From positions 79,821,161-79,885,160 of the forward strand of contig NC_071391.1 of NCBI RefSeq assembly GCF_022682495.2: a DNA stretch of 64,000 nucleotides, in the 5' to 3' direction. Numbering within the stretch: the first letter of the stretch is position 1; the number at the start of each line of letters is the position of its first letter. This document shows, in pieces, positions 27,201-38,411 of the stretch. The notes below the pieces were generated by a model. It was not told the origin of the DNA and did no database searches. It saw only the letters and a program-made list of their open reading frames with translations. Source of the DNA: Desmodus rotundus (lineage: Eukaryota; Chordata; Mammalia; Chiroptera; Phyllostomidae). The position numbers and the translations under genes were made by a program.

Positions 27201-28040
27201 CCAATATGTCCCCTAGAGCAAGGGACATAAAAGAAAGAATAAACAAATGGGACTTCATCAAAATGAAAAGTTTCTGCACAGATATAAAAAGCATCAGCAA
27301 ACTGAAATGGGAACTAATTGTATGGGAAAATATATTTGCAAATGATACCTTGGACAAGGGTTTAATCTCCAAAATATATGAAGAATCTATATGACTCCAC
27401 TCCAGGAAGACAAACAATCCAATTAAAAAATGGGCAAAGGACCTGAATACACACTTCTCCAAGGAGGACATACAGAGGGGCCAGAGACATATTAAAGAAT
27501 GCTCAGCATCACTAGCCATCGGAGGGATGAACGTTAAAACCACAATAAGATACCAGTTCACACCAGTCAGAATGGCCATTATAACCAAATGAACAAACAA
27601 GTGCTGATGAGGTTGTGGAGAAAAGGGAACCCTAGTACACTGTTGGTAGGAATGCAGACTGGTGCAGCCACTGTGTAAAACAGTATGGAATTTCCTCAGA
27701 AAGTTAAAAATGGAACTGCCTTTCAATTTGGCAATTCCACTGATGGGATTATACCCTAAGAATCCTGAAACACCAATTGAAAAGAACCTATGCACCCTAA
27801 TGTTCATAGCAGCACAATTTACAATAGCAAGTGTTGGAAGCAACCTAAGTGTCCATCAGTAAATGAATGGACCAAAAAACTATGGTACATTACACAATGG
27901 AATGTTATGCAGCAGCAAGAAAGAAGAAACTCCTACCTTTTGCAACAGCAGGGATGTAATTGGAGAATGTTATGATAAGTGAAGTAAGCCGGGTGGTGTT
28001 ATACAAATACCATATGATCTCACCTGTGAGTGGAATCTAA
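24246..28040 (+). pseudogene. L1 ORF2 pseudogene (endonuclease-RT)
   Basis: ORF2p carries an APE-like endonuclease, a reverse transcriptase and a cysteine-containing C-terminus, and performs target-primed reverse transcription. Here the ATG at 24246 begins the endonuclease (start of 'atgaataagtaccaattaat'), and the expected stop is TAA at 28038-28040, giving a span of about 1,265 codons. It is split over frames by stops and indels. The longest remnant, 26218-27102 (294 codons), includes the RT active-site motif [11 protein letters not shown] and the following thumb-like region. The span is almost equal to the - strand copy, so no large deletion occurred; decay is by small lesions. Confidence 0.88.
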
Positions 28041-28106
28041 TCAACAAAACAAATAAGGAAGCAAGATATAACCAGAGACTTTGAAATTAAGAACAAACTG
28101 ACAATA

Positions 28107-28153
28107 ACCAGAGGGATGGGGGGAGGGGGGTAATGGAGGGGGGTAAGGGGAAG
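28107..28153 (+). other. G-quadruplex-prone L1 3' UTR tract
   Basis: Four or more runs of at least four G lie within about 45 bases of the L1 sense strand (ggggggagggggg, then ggagggggg, then taagggg). A G-rich tract in the L1 3' UTR is widely conserved in mammals. The same is seen on the sense strands of the L1 copies at 42.2, 57.5, 57.8 and 61.4 kb. Confidence 0.7.
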
Positions 28154-28377
28154 TGTCATCAAGGAACATATATAAGAGACACATGGACAAAGTCAAAGAG
28201 GGGTAGGATCAAGGGTGGGAGGTGGGGATGGGTGAGGTGGGAGCCATGGTGAGGGGAAAATGGAGACAATTTTATTGAACAATGATAAAAAAGATTAGAG
28301 TGAGATATTTTCAGGGTCTCTGATTCATCCTTATGAATTTGAATTCTAGTTTTTAATTGTCTCTGTAACCTAGAATT

Positions 28378-28433
28378 TAATAATAATAATAATAATAATA
28401 ACAACAACAACAATAATAGAAGTAGTAGTAGTA
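28378..28433. repeat. Compound trinucleotide microsatellite
   Basis: (TAA)n at 28378-28401 passes into (CAA)n at about 28402-28413 and, after a short break, (GTA)n-type repeats to 28433. On the opposite strand it encodes a poly-leucine artefact. Confidence 0.95.
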
Positions 28434-28439
28434 ATTTAA

Positions 28440-28690
28440 TGATGAAACCTGACAATTGGGATTTACTACATTCTAACGATGTTCAAAAAAATCTATATGC
28501 ATTAATTCATGTAATTCTCACAAACCTCTGAATTACACAGTAGTTATATCGTATAGTTAAGGAAAATAAATTTTCAGGTGGTTAGGATCTTTGCCCAAAA
28601 TTCCACAGCTAGTAAGCCAATGAGTTGGGGTTCTATTTTGAGCAATCTAACTTAACTACAAAGGTAGTCTAGCATTCTTTCCTTTGGCTT
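28440..28690 (-). repeat. MIR SINE
   Basis: Reverse MIR order on the + strand: 'cattaattcatgtaattctc', 'ggatctttgcccaaaattcc', 'acagctagtaagccaatgag'. Moderately diverged. Confidence 0.6.
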
Positions 28691-30369
28691 CTTAACCATG
28701 CTATTGATATGTGATTTTACAGTACATTATTATATTACTTATATCATATCATATCACATCATAGTATTTTGATGTTGTGACAACTTTCTTTTCCTAGATT
28801 AGTAATAATGGTATATACCAGAATGTAGATTATGACCATCTTGAGTCAGTGACAAGCTTTACTGATTTTTCCTTTCTTGCTCTCAAATGTATTATCTTTT
28901 ACTTTATTTTTAGGTTTTTTTGAACCATTTGGTAGCCTTAGCTGCATTGTGTAATGGCACTGATAAAACTTTATGGTATATGTCATTGGCTCTCCACTAA
29001 TATCCTAAAATAGCTCAATTTTTCATTATATCAGTCATGGTCTAGTCAGAAAAAAAATGACTCCTTTAGGCATTTCATACTGAGGGAATTTAGTAAAAAA
29101 AATTGGTTAGATGTATAAAGGGGAAGAATCAAATAGGAAATGATATAATCAGAGATTAGCAACAGCAGAAAAACCACTGCCTCTAGGTTTGGAAAGACAA
29201 TGTTTCTGGAGTCCAGAATGCATGACCATTTAGTAAGAGTTAGACCATAATGAGGGGCTTCCCAAGGACCTTGGAGCACAGAAGCAGGATGCAGAAAGAA
29301 CAGCTTTCCACTAAAGATGGTACCTAAGATAGACAAGAGAAAGAAATCCTGGCTTCTCTCCACCACTCTTCTCTGGTTTTCTACCAGTTCCTCCCCTTGG
29401 CCAAAAATTTCCAGATGCTGTTGGCAGGGATACCTAAGCTGTAGTTCCTTTTGATCCAGAGGAGACCAGTGAAAGGACCAATGATGGGCAAATGAGTGGC
29501 ATACTGACCTTCTTGGTAATTCTCTCTGAAAAAAAGGATAAATTTTGTATAGCTCACTACCACCATTAAAAAGTAATTTCTCTCTTGAATATGTTATGTG
29601 TACAATCAACTTGAATGAATTTTTCACCCTTAAAGTGAATGACTTGATATATTATAGACATAGTCATACTCAATAAATTTTACTAATTATTTAGGGATTA
29701 TAATTCCATATAGCATACAAAAGCTAGTAATTTAGGGCCTATTGTATATAACTATATGCTCTTTTCCATGCCCCTTCCCATTCTACTTGCCTGAAATTGA
29801 AATATTTTATCTTAAGATCACTCGCTGTGTTTTCCAGTTCAGAGCTTTCAGTTGATGTGTAGGATTATGATCCTTAAGGGCAAAGTGGAGAATGTCTGTG
29901 TGACCTAAATTTAGTTGTAAAAGGGAGAACATAATCTACTAAACTGGTTATGGTGACTCATATAGAACAACATTTTCCATACTGTGTTTGGATGAGCACA
30001 CAAATCATGCAAGATGTTCTGTGGAAAAAACAAACTCTAATAAATTTAAGAAAAGCTCATCATTTTACTCCCTCTAGGAAAGTCACAGTGTTTAATAAGA
30101 GATTGGTTACAAAAATTATTCAATCCAGCTTCCAAAACTAATATTTAAAAGAAGAGTCAGGCTTCCATTGTCATCTGAGTGAGGGGTGGTAGATGTCTAA
30201 ACTAGGGCTGTGATCACAGGTGTCATATGACAGATGGAAGTGATGATATGGGGCATTGAATTGATGAAAGTTGCTTCAAATGGGACTGGAAATGGTGTTA
30301 AGTTGAGGAGAGAAATCAAGAGAAGCCAATATTTTCAATGATCAAAAGAATAGCTGTGTCAATAACACA
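28691..30369. other. Unassigned non-coding sequence
   Basis: No gene or RNA recognised. 29040-29600 reads like an ancient interspersed repeat ('tgagggaatttagta', then a small exon-like purine-rich stretch), but I cannot name it. The 193-codon frame at 29046-29627 (-) has no recognisable domain. Confidence 0.4.
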
Positions 30370-30514
30370 CATGGGAATATGTAAAGATGTTTATGGAAGC
30401 ATCCTTTAGAGTAGTAAAAATCAAAACAAAGAAATGCTCACCTATGGTAATTATTTAGTAATATATATTGAATATAATATTGCATATAATAATATATAGT
30501 ATATATTTAATATA

Positions 30515-30640
30515 GTTACCCTTTAACAACATGGGGCTTAGTGGCTCCAACCTGCTATGAAGTAAAAAACCTGTGTATTACTTCAATCAACCCTCCACAT
30601 ACATGGATTCCCAACACAGATCAAAATGCTATACTGAAAT
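30515..30640 (+). repeat. Possible DNA-transposon remnant (Tigger-like)
   Basis: 'accctttaacaacatggggc', the 'aaaaacctgtgtattacttc' region and 'ccctccacatacatggattc' resemble the mariner/Tigger-derived repeats common in mammals. Short and weak. Confidence 0.35.
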
Positions 30641-30660
30641 ATGTATATATATGTAAGTGT

Positions 30661-30702
30661 GCATAAGTGTATATATATATACATATATATATACACTTAT
30701 GC
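30661..30702. repeat. AT-rich inverted repeat, cruciform-prone
   Basis: Arms gcataagtgtatatatat (30661-30678) and its exact complement (30685-30702) enclose six bases. The core is a (TA)n run, so slippage in a dinucleotide repeat may have contributed, but the outer gcataagtgt/acacttatgc words are not simple repeat. Confidence 0.9.
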
Positions 30703-30899
30703 ATACATATCCACACACATACTTATAGGATTATTACACCCTTATTAACAAGAATGAGTAGCTTCTATACTAATAGATTTGAAAGAATTTATATCATGTT
30801 CAGTGACAAAAGCAAGTATGTAGATATCAAAATTTAGTTTTAAAAAAGATAAAATATAAGAAAGTATATTGAACATGATACACTACATAAGCTCTAACA

Positions 30900-31170
30900 A
30901 ACAATCCCAAAATATCAGTGGCTAAGCACAATAAAGTTTATTTCTTGCTGTCATTGTAGTCCAACATAGGTCAGCGGGAGTTCTTTGTTTCTCTTTGTTC
31001 CCCTGGCAGATGGGGAAAGAGGACAAAGATCCCCTGTGAAAGTATGGTTTGTCTCTTTGTATGAGTCAGGTCTGGTAGTGGTGTTCATTACTTTTAGTCA
31101 CATTCCTTTGGTCACACCCAATTGCAAGGAAGGCTGAAGAAGGAAATCTAGGTGCATGCTCAGGAGTGAG
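30900..31170 (+). repeat. Ancient interspersed repeat, copy 2
   Basis: Homologous in word order to 5880-6190 (see that entry). The preserved block 'cccaaaatatcagtggctaa' and the following 'agtttatttcttgctgtc' are the clearest parts. Family not named. Confidence 0.4.
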
Positions 31171-34100
31171 AGGAAAACACAAATGTTGGTAAGCATTAGC
31201 AGTCTGTTCTTCATGAAGTTATCATTAATAACATGGCCATGTGGGGATTGAGAGACAAGGGTAGTAAAAAGATTATAATAGACACTGAAGTCAGGCTGAG
31301 ATGCTGAAGGAAGAGAGAAGGATTATAATGAGCTTAAGTTTGGGAATAATCTGGGGTGCTGGTGAGATACCTCATTGGAGACACCCAGGAAGCAGTGGGA
31401 AATGCAAGTGGAACATGGAGGAGAAATAGGAGCTGGAGTAAAGTATTGAGTCATTTGCCTGGGATAAAGCACATACAAACTGATGACAGCATATGAAAAG
31501 GTTGTCATGGACTTTGGACAAAATATTTATTGATTTCTATAAATGGAAGTGGGATAAGAAAGATGAGAAAGCAAAGCAAACTAATCAGAGAAGTAGGAAG
31601 AGAATCAGGATGTTGCAGTGCTATGGATGCTGAGCTTGAACACCAGCAGGTTCTGAGCAACAGTAGTTGTAACAGGTGATATGTTTTTATAACAGAATTT
31701 TGGAATAAGAAGAGCTCATCTCAGCTGTTAAGAGGAAGACTTAAGAATTAGTTTTCAAGATAGAATGTGCATCTAGAAGCTCATTTTCTTTTGACTCTGA
31801 GCTTCTCTCTCTCCAAGTCTCTCCTTGTGTGCTTTAACTTATTGCTCCCCTTAATGACTGACTCTCTATGTGTGTGTAACTCACATTCATACCTTCCAAG
31901 GGGGGAGCTGATTGATTTGGGCAGTTGTTATATAATATAGAGTGCTCTTGTGGAAAAGGTCAATGACTGGGCTTCCTCAAGAACTGTTGGCAGAACTTCT
32001 GGTACAAACATGGTAGATTAGCTTAGAACCTACTCCTTTCTTCTCCAGGGAACAGAACACAACAAGGAGAGTTAAATAGCACACACACAAACTTCATTTT
32101 CAGTGAAACAAAAAAAGCATAAAATACCTGAACTCCAGATATTGTGTACTGGTGGCCATAAGTGTCTGTGAGGCAGAACTGAGTGGGAAACAGTGTTGGG
32201 ACTGGTAGGAAGTTGAGTTAAAAGTGCCCAGGTATTCAGAGAGCTGAGTGGGAGCAAACTCCAGTAAGAATTTGCACAATACAGTCTCTAAGGAAAGAAA
32301 CCAAACCTGAAAGTACAAGACTTGAAACTTAAGCTGGTGTTGCTATGAGAAGTAAGCTCAACCAGGACTGGGATCATGCAGTGGTCTCCTGCAAAGGGAC
32401 AGGTGAAGATCTACGGGACAGAAAGCATCACAGAGGAGACTCTTAGACTTCAAATGATAGATACTCCAGGTTAATCATTTTGGAAGAACTTAATTTGGAA
32501 GAAGGAAATAATTGTTTCATGAGTCCCTCTTAAAAAACCCAATAAAAGAAAAAAAAACGACTGGAAAAATTTTGGCAAAAGATTGATGGTGAGCACTGAA
32601 TATATACAACATTATAATTAAGGGAAAAAAGGAAAAAGAAAAAGCACTTTTGAAGGAGGTACAAGGCATGAGAAGCTTTTCAATTGCTTCATCTTTGATC
32701 AGATGCACCTGTTAGTTATAATTACTGTTCCAGCAAAACAAAAGGATTTATTGTGGAAAACAAGCTTGAACACTATGAAAGAAGATGATCATAAGGGTCT
32801 CTAACAGACTAATGTTCTAGGTATCAGTGGGAATTATTTTGCAGGCAAAGTGGCCCCATCACTGTAATTGGAGTTGTGGTAGCTTCCATTTGTTCTTTCA
32901 GAGATGGCTGGGGTAGATGGGAGCAAGCATGGAACCTGAAGTCCTGAAGATCTGCCCCAAAGCCTGCCTTCCTGGGGATTAAACAGGTCTCGACTCAGCT
33001 TAAGACCCAAATGTGGGGTCTTTACAACCCTGGTCTTATTTGCTCTCTTGATTGTTCTCTTGTGAACTTTGGTTAAGACTGATAAAGATGTTTGTTCCTT
33101 TTCTTTCTTTCTCAGCCCTGCATCTCCTCAATTGTCCCCTTAGATCACCTGCATCTCGGAGCCCTTGCTGAGTGCAGCTTTATGACAATTTGAGGGTAGT
33201 GATGGCAGGGGTTGCTTGAAAGGCCAGTTCCTTTATCCCCTGAGTAAACTTTATATTGTTATATTATTTGCTGCTGAGTTGTTATGAGCTTATTTTAATT
33301 AAGCCACATACTGAGTGCTGAATAGGCTTTGGAGAAGTACATGTGGTAAACAAAAGGGAAAAGAAAAATGGTGAGTTAGTTTTTCATAAAAAAAAAAAAC
33401 TGGTCAGCACAGTCAAATCAGTCTGATTTTATTTCCATGAAATAAATTCATCTATTTCTTTTCTTGGTTTAGTTGACTGTCTAGTAACTGCCCTATTCAT
33501 GGGAATGGAAGAACCAGTTGGCCTGTTTGTACTGCCATGGAGCAACAGGAAGAAGGGAGGTCCTTGGCTCATTGCTGAGGCTGGCTGGAGTTTATGTTCA
33601 ATCGTTAGTAATGGGAACTATCTTATGAGTGTGATTTACAGAGTGGAGAAAATTTACTTTGCCCACACATGGCCCTCTGTGTTTTATATTAGCCAACATT
33701 GCTTGTTCCTATATTCTTGGACCCTGAAGAGTGATATGTAAATATAAATATTATACAAATACAAAATACAAATGCTCCGTGGGAGGAATAATACATAAAA
33801 TTACTAGGATGCAGTCATACCACAGCTCCGATTGTCATGCGTAAGTGAACTTTTGGGAACCTACCAGGGCCTACCAAATGGGGCAAAAGAGGAAGATTTT
33901 AATAGGCAAAAAGGAGGCAGGAAAGTATAGAGGGCATGGGGGCTACCTGAATGAGGTGCTAATGTGGTGAGCAGTGGGTCTGGGGCTACAACAGGGTCCT
34001 TAAAAGGAAACTTGAGGTCTTGGATTAAGTTGATTTATTTTATAATTCTACATAGGGCCAGTCCTGTGGTTGCCAGAAATGGAAATTTCACAAATACTTC

Positions 34101-34750
34101 ACTGGCCTCCTTTCCTAACTATCCTGAAGGGCCACTTCTATGTGAGCCAAGAGGTGAAAATAAGGAGGACAAATGAGCAAAGAAGGACCTGTTATTTAGG
34201 TTAGTTAGAGAAAGAACACATGAAACATTGGGGTTAAAACTGAACAAAAAGAAGCAGCAGTTAAAAGTCAATCTGCAGGAAATTAGATCAACAGTGGATT
34301 TCAAAGTTTCAGCCTTGCCTCTATGAGTGTTACCTTTCTCATCCTTCCTGAGCAAAAAGAACAGTGAGTTTTCTCCCAGTGATGGGAACCAGGAGCAGAT
34401 GCTGTGGTGTGTGATGCTGTTTCATGCTCAGGATAAAACCATGTGTCCTTGGCCAAGTCAAGGATAGGTAGGGGTGGGAAAGAACTACATCTTGGTTCAT
34501 AGAATTGCACACCCAGTTCTCTTTCCTTTGGAAAATTCACTGGGCATGTATATTTTTCTTGGAAAGATCCTTGAATAGTGAGTACACTACTTTGTTTAGG
34601 GGACTTATCTGCTGAGCTAAAATTTTGAAAAATTAGGTTAAAGGTGGTGATGAGGGCCAAGGCTCAAAGTAGATGTGGAGTCCAGACATGCAGCCCTTGA
34701 AATGAAAGCACTATCACACATGGACTATGAGTATCTGGGAACAGGAACTG
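31171..34750. other. Unassigned non-coding sequence
   Basis: About 3.6 kb in which I recognise no gene, RNA or firm repeat. 31990-32460 has the texture of an old L1 or LTR leader ('acatggtagattagc') but no support beyond that. All open frames are 120 codons or shorter. Confidence 0.4.
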
Positions 34751-35264
34751 TGCCTTATTAGTTGTCACAGGCTGGGTCCCCTGGGAGCAGACTCAGATGG
34801 AGATCAGCATGCTGACATGGCACTTTAACTGACAAAAGTTGGAAGGAATGAGTGGCCTTTATGTCCTCACAATGATTGGATTCAGGCTGCCGCTGTAAAG
34901 AGGTATGACCTTGGTTAGGTAAAGCAGGTTTCTCCAGGCAAGACAGCCACCAAAGATGGACAAGAGCTCAGAGCTGTCTTCCAGGAACACTCCCAGCAGC
35001 TGGGTAAATAAACCCATAAAATCTGGCATTCTCCACACCTAACACAATACATGGTATGCAGTCAATGCTGACCAGATGCTGAGCTGATTTTCTAAGAAAT
35101 AAGAAAAAAAAATCCCCTATTCATGAAATCCATCCCCATTTATCCTATGACATGCCTCTGCACTTAACTGTGGCAGGATGGGGTGAGTTAAGGAGGATTT
35201 ATAGAAAACCACTGCCTGGATATCATTCAAATTAGTAGAACTATCTCTGGGTACTCAGAATCAG
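34751..35264. other. Unassigned, possibly old repeat
   Basis: 34757-34990 ('acaggctgggtcccctggga' and onward) has the feel of an ancient interspersed repeat, unnamed. No gene. Confidence 0.3.
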
Positions 35265-35512
35265 TTACATTCTTCCAAAGTGATAGTCAAGTGGCTCTCC
35301 GTAGGGGGAAATTTTGCCCTCTAAAGGACATTTGACATGTCTAGAGACATATTTGATTATCATGATGGAGTAGGGTGATGCTCCTGGCATCTAGTAAGTA
35401 GAGGTCAAGCATGCTGCTAAATACCTTACAATACACAGAACTGCACCCATAACAAAGAACTATTTAGCCAATATATCAATGGTGCTGAGCTTGAGAAATA
35501 CTGACCTGGCCC
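35265..35512 (+). mobile_element. MER5A-type hAT remnant
   Basis: Near-complete MER5A order: 'gggggaaattttgccctcta', 'acatttgacatgtctagaga', 'cctggcatctagtaagtaga', 'catgctgctaaataccttac', ending 'gctgagcttgagaaat'. MER5A is a non-autonomous hAT-Charlie element inactive for tens of millions of years. A second copy lies at 55540-55770. Confidence 0.72.
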
Positions 35513-35699
35513 ATAGAGTAAGAGTGAGAGTGCCTGAAACTCTCTCTCCGCATGGTGTGCACTTCTTCCACCCCACCACATGTATTCTGTGGCTACCTCT
35601 CTTACTGCACCTAACTTTTGTCTTGATTCAAATGTTGTTGAATACTTATCTAATTCCCTTTGTAGACTATGAGTGCCTAGAAAGCCAGAATGGTTCTTT

Positions 35700-35965
35700 T
35701 CCTCCTTTCTTTTCCTTTTATTTTCAAACATAGTTTGCATTCAATATCATTCTTAACCAGTTTCAAATATACAGCAAAGTGGCCAGAAAATCATAAACTC
35801 TGCAGAGTGGTCCCCTGGCTGCTCAAGCACCCGCCTGGACCCATAGGTAGCTCGATATTATTGACTATATTCCCCACGCTGCAATTTGCATCTCTGTGGC
35901 TATTATGCAACTACCAATTTTTGCTGCTTAATTCCTTCACCCTTTTCACCCAGCCCCCTTATTTA
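35700..35965 (-). repeat. Old L1M 3' UTR fragment
   Basis: The + strand carries reverse L1M 3' UTR words: 'attattgactatattcccca', 'tctgtggctattatgcaact', 'ttccttcacccttttcaccc'. Same kind of UTR as at 7.6 kb but more diverged. Confidence 0.6.
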
Positions 35966-36482
35966 CTTATTTTTCACCCTATTTACTCATTTCTCTTACA
36001 ACACTTAGCACATGTTAGGAGCTAGCTGAGTCATAGTGAAATACTTTAGGAGAACATTGATACCTCTGTACCAGACCACACTAGTGTTCCTCCCAGAGTA
36101 TCAAGTACTTGCTAGAAGGTGTCAAGAGCTTGGGTCCTGGGTGAGGTTGTCAGGTGAGCTGGACAGAGGATGGTGGAGTCCTTACAGTGTGCATGGCAGA
36201 CTGTGGCTAATCATGGGCCTTGGCTCCTATTTAGATGTCACAGTAATTCAGAACACAGCAATCACAGCCTGAAGATGGTGTATAATTATTTCTTATCTCC
36301 TAAGGGTCTCAGAGGAGGAGCCTGGCTAGAAAGGCTTCTGAAGCTGAGGACACAAGGAGAAATCCTTGGAAGACAGAATGGTCTCATATTGATCCTTTGT
36401 TGCTTCCATTGTCTCAATGCTCCGGGCCCACTCATCTTCCCCTTCTCCTGCCCTGCACAGAATCCAGTAGGCAGGCTTCCGG

Positions 36483-36491
36483 CCAAGATGG
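36483..36491 (+). promoter_or_regulatory. YY1-like motif at HAL1 5' end
   Basis: ccaagatgg, reverse of CCATCTTGG, sits within 10 bp of the element start. A YY1 site at the 5' end of L1 sets start-site accuracy in primates; that role here is inference. The other HAL1 has the same motif at 50232-50240. Confidence 0.5.
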
Positions 36492-37150
36492 AGGCATAGG
36501 TAGCCACACTGTGCCTCCTCGCACAACCAAAAGAAGGACAACAACAATATAAAAACAAAACAACAACCAGAACTGACATAAAATCAAACTGTATGGAATT
36601 CCGACAACCAAGGAGATAAAGAAGAAACATTCATCCAGACCCGTAGGAGGGGCGGAGACTGGCAGCCGGGGTGGAGAGGACTCGTGGCAAGGCGGCGGCT
36701 GGCAGACCCCACAAGGTGGTGGCTGGCAGACCCTGCGGTCCCACATTCACGCATAGATAAACCCGGAGGAACAGCAGGGGAGCAAAGCAGACCTCACAAC
36801 CCAGGGCTCCAGCGCAGGGAAATAAAGCCTCAAAACTCTGATTGGGGACACCCATGGGGATTGAGGCGGCAGCAGGAGAAACTCCCAGCCTCACAGGAGA
36901 GTTCACTGGAGAGACCCACAGGGGCCAAGAGCGTGCACAAACCCACACACTTGGGAATCAGCACCGGAAAGGCCCACTTTGCTTGTGGGTAGCGGAGGGA
37001 GTGACTAAAATCTGGCAGAGAGTGGAGCAGGCACCATTGCCCCCTCTTGGCCCTAACCCCACGTACAGTGTCACAGCACAGCGATCAGCGTTACCCTGCC
37101 CTAGTGAACATCTAAGTCTCCGCCCCTTTATGCAACAGGTGTTCCAAGAC

Positions 37151-37168
37151 AAAAAAAAAAAAAAAAAA
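37151..37168 (+). repeat. A18 run abutting the HAL1 ORF1 start codon
   Basis: Eighteen consecutive A, the last being the first base of the ORF1 ATG at 37168-37170. The - strand HAL1 has a comparable A-run at the same place (41803-41816 region), so the feature belongs to the family. Confidence 0.85.
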
Positions 37169-38007
37169 TGGCCCAAATGAAAGAACAGATCAAAGCTCCA
37201 GAAAAAATACAACTAAGCAATGAAGAGATAGCTAAACTATCAGATGCACAGTTCAAAGCACTAGTAATTAGGACGCTCACAGAATTGGTTGAATTTGGCC
37301 ACAAATTAGATGAAAAAATGAAGGCTATGCTAAGAGAAACAAAGGAAAATGTATAGGGAACCAATAGTGATGGGAAGGAAACTGGGACTCAAATCAATGG
37401 TGTGGACAAGAAGGAAGAAAGAAACATCCAACCAGAAAAGAATGAAGAAACAAGAATTCTAAAAAATGAGGAGAGGCTTAGGAACCTCCAGGACATCTTG
37501 AAACGTTCCAACATCTGACTTATAGGGATGCCAGAAAGAGAAGAGGAAGAGCAAAAAATTGAAAACTTATTTGAACAAATAATGAAGGAGAACTTCCCTA
37601 ATCCGGCAAAGGAAATAGACTGCCAGGAAGTCCAGGAAGCTCAGAGAGTCCCAAAGAAGCTGAACCCAAGGAGGAACACACCAAGGCACATCATAATTAC
37701 ATTACGCAAGATTAAAGATAAGGAGGGAATCCTAGAAGCAGCAAGAGAAAAGGACACAGTTACCTACAAAGGAGTTCCCATAAGACTGTCAGCTGATTTC
37801 TCAAAAGAGACCTTACAGGCAAGAAGGGGCTGGAAAGAAGTATTCCAAGTCATGAAAGGCAAGGGCCTACATCCAAGATTACTGTATCCAGCAAAGCTAT
37901 CATTTAGAATGGAAGGGCAGAAAAAGTGCTTCTCAGATAAGGTCAAGTTAAAGGAGTTCATCATCACCAAACCATTATTATATGAAATGTTAAAGGGATT
38001 TATCTAA
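37168..38007 (+). pseudogene. HAL1 ORF1, broken by two stops
   Basis: A 280-codon frame related to L1 ORF1p, an RNA-binding nucleocapsid-like protein. The N-terminal part (37168-37353) reads MAQMKEQIKAPEK and has a QFKALVIRTLTEL segment that corresponds to EFKAMVIRKLTEL in the intact L1 ORF1. A TAG at 37354-37356 interrupts it, and a TGA at 37516-37518 follows where a CGA (Arg) codon would fit, a likely CpG transition. From 37528 the frame is open for 160 codons with RRM and C-terminal words (RNTPRHIIITL, ILEAAREKDTVTY, PRLLYPAKLSF). Frame is kept throughout, so the only visible lesions are the two stops. The product is therefore at most two fragments. Confidence 0.85.
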
Positions 38008-38411
38008 GAAAAAGAATATAAAAAATAGGAACAGTAAAAAGGACAGCAAACTCACAGTTATTAACAACCACACCTAAAACAAAAACAAAAGAAAACTAAG
38101 CCAACAACTAGAACAGGAACAGAACCACAGAAATGGAGCTCACATGGAGGGTTATCAACAGGGGAGTGGGATGGGGAGAGAGGGGGGAAAGGTACAGAGA
38201 ATAAGTAGCATAAATGGTAGGTGGAAAATAGACAGGGGGAGGGTAAGAATAGTGTAGGAAATGTAGAAGCCAAAGAATTTATATGTATGACTCATGGACA
38301 TGAACTATAGGGGGGGAATGTGGGAGGGAGGGGTGGGCAGGATGGAGTGGAGTGAAGGGGGGAATGGGACAACTGTAATAGCATAATCAATAAATATATT
38401 TAAAAACAAAC

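Larger units (their letters stand above)
23017..28295 (+). mobile_element. Nearly full-length LINE-1, inactive
   Basis: The element runs from a 5' leader through ORF1 (23289-24191), ORF2 (24246-28040) and a G-rich 3' UTR to an A-rich tail at about 28265-28295. The leader from 23023 ('acaagacaaagtgggagt') is nearly the same as 63868-64000, showing a shared subfamily. Both ORFs are broken. The 3' terminus 'gggaaaatggagacaatttt' differs from that of the L1 at 42-50 kb, so this is a separate lineage. I could not find flanking duplications. Confidence 0.9.
30370..30870 (+). repeat. Ancient L1 remnant with younger insert
   Basis: 30370-30480 ('aaagatgtttatggaagcat', then the 'cctatggtaattatttag' region) and 30735-30870 ('agaatgagtagcttctatac', 'ttcagtgacaaaagcaag') follow the order of the L1ME-type ORF2 end on the + strand. 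The middle, 30490-30720, is foreign AT-rich sequence. Confidence 0.4.
36475..38411 (+). mobile_element. HAL1 (half-LINE-1) element, full length
   Basis: HAL1 elements are L1-derived retrotransposons that keep ORF1 but lack ORF2 and depend on L1 machinery. This copy begins 'gcttccggccaagatggagg', has a 5' UTR of about 690 bp and an ORF1 (37168-38007) with two stops. Its G-rich 3' UTR ends after AATAAA (38389-38394). No endonuclease or RT sequence is present. A second HAL1 3' UTR follows directly, and the pair together is flanked by a perfect 15-bp duplication, gaatccagtaggcag (36460-36474 and 38849-38863). The copy at 40.6-50.3 kb is the same family. Confidence 0.88.

Noticed and set aside
27091..27843. 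250-codon open frame on the - strand, with further long + strand frames at 42908-43354 and 43880-44425
   Set aside because: These are antisense shadows of L1 ORF2, whose biased A-rich sense strand leaves long open frames on the complement.
28159..28455. Poly-leucine frame
   Set aside because: Product of the trinucleotide microsatellite, antisense.
29046..29627. 193-codon open frame on the - strand
   Set aside because: No domain, no initiation context, and one frame of this length is expected by chance in a window this size. The region reads like an old non-coding repeat.
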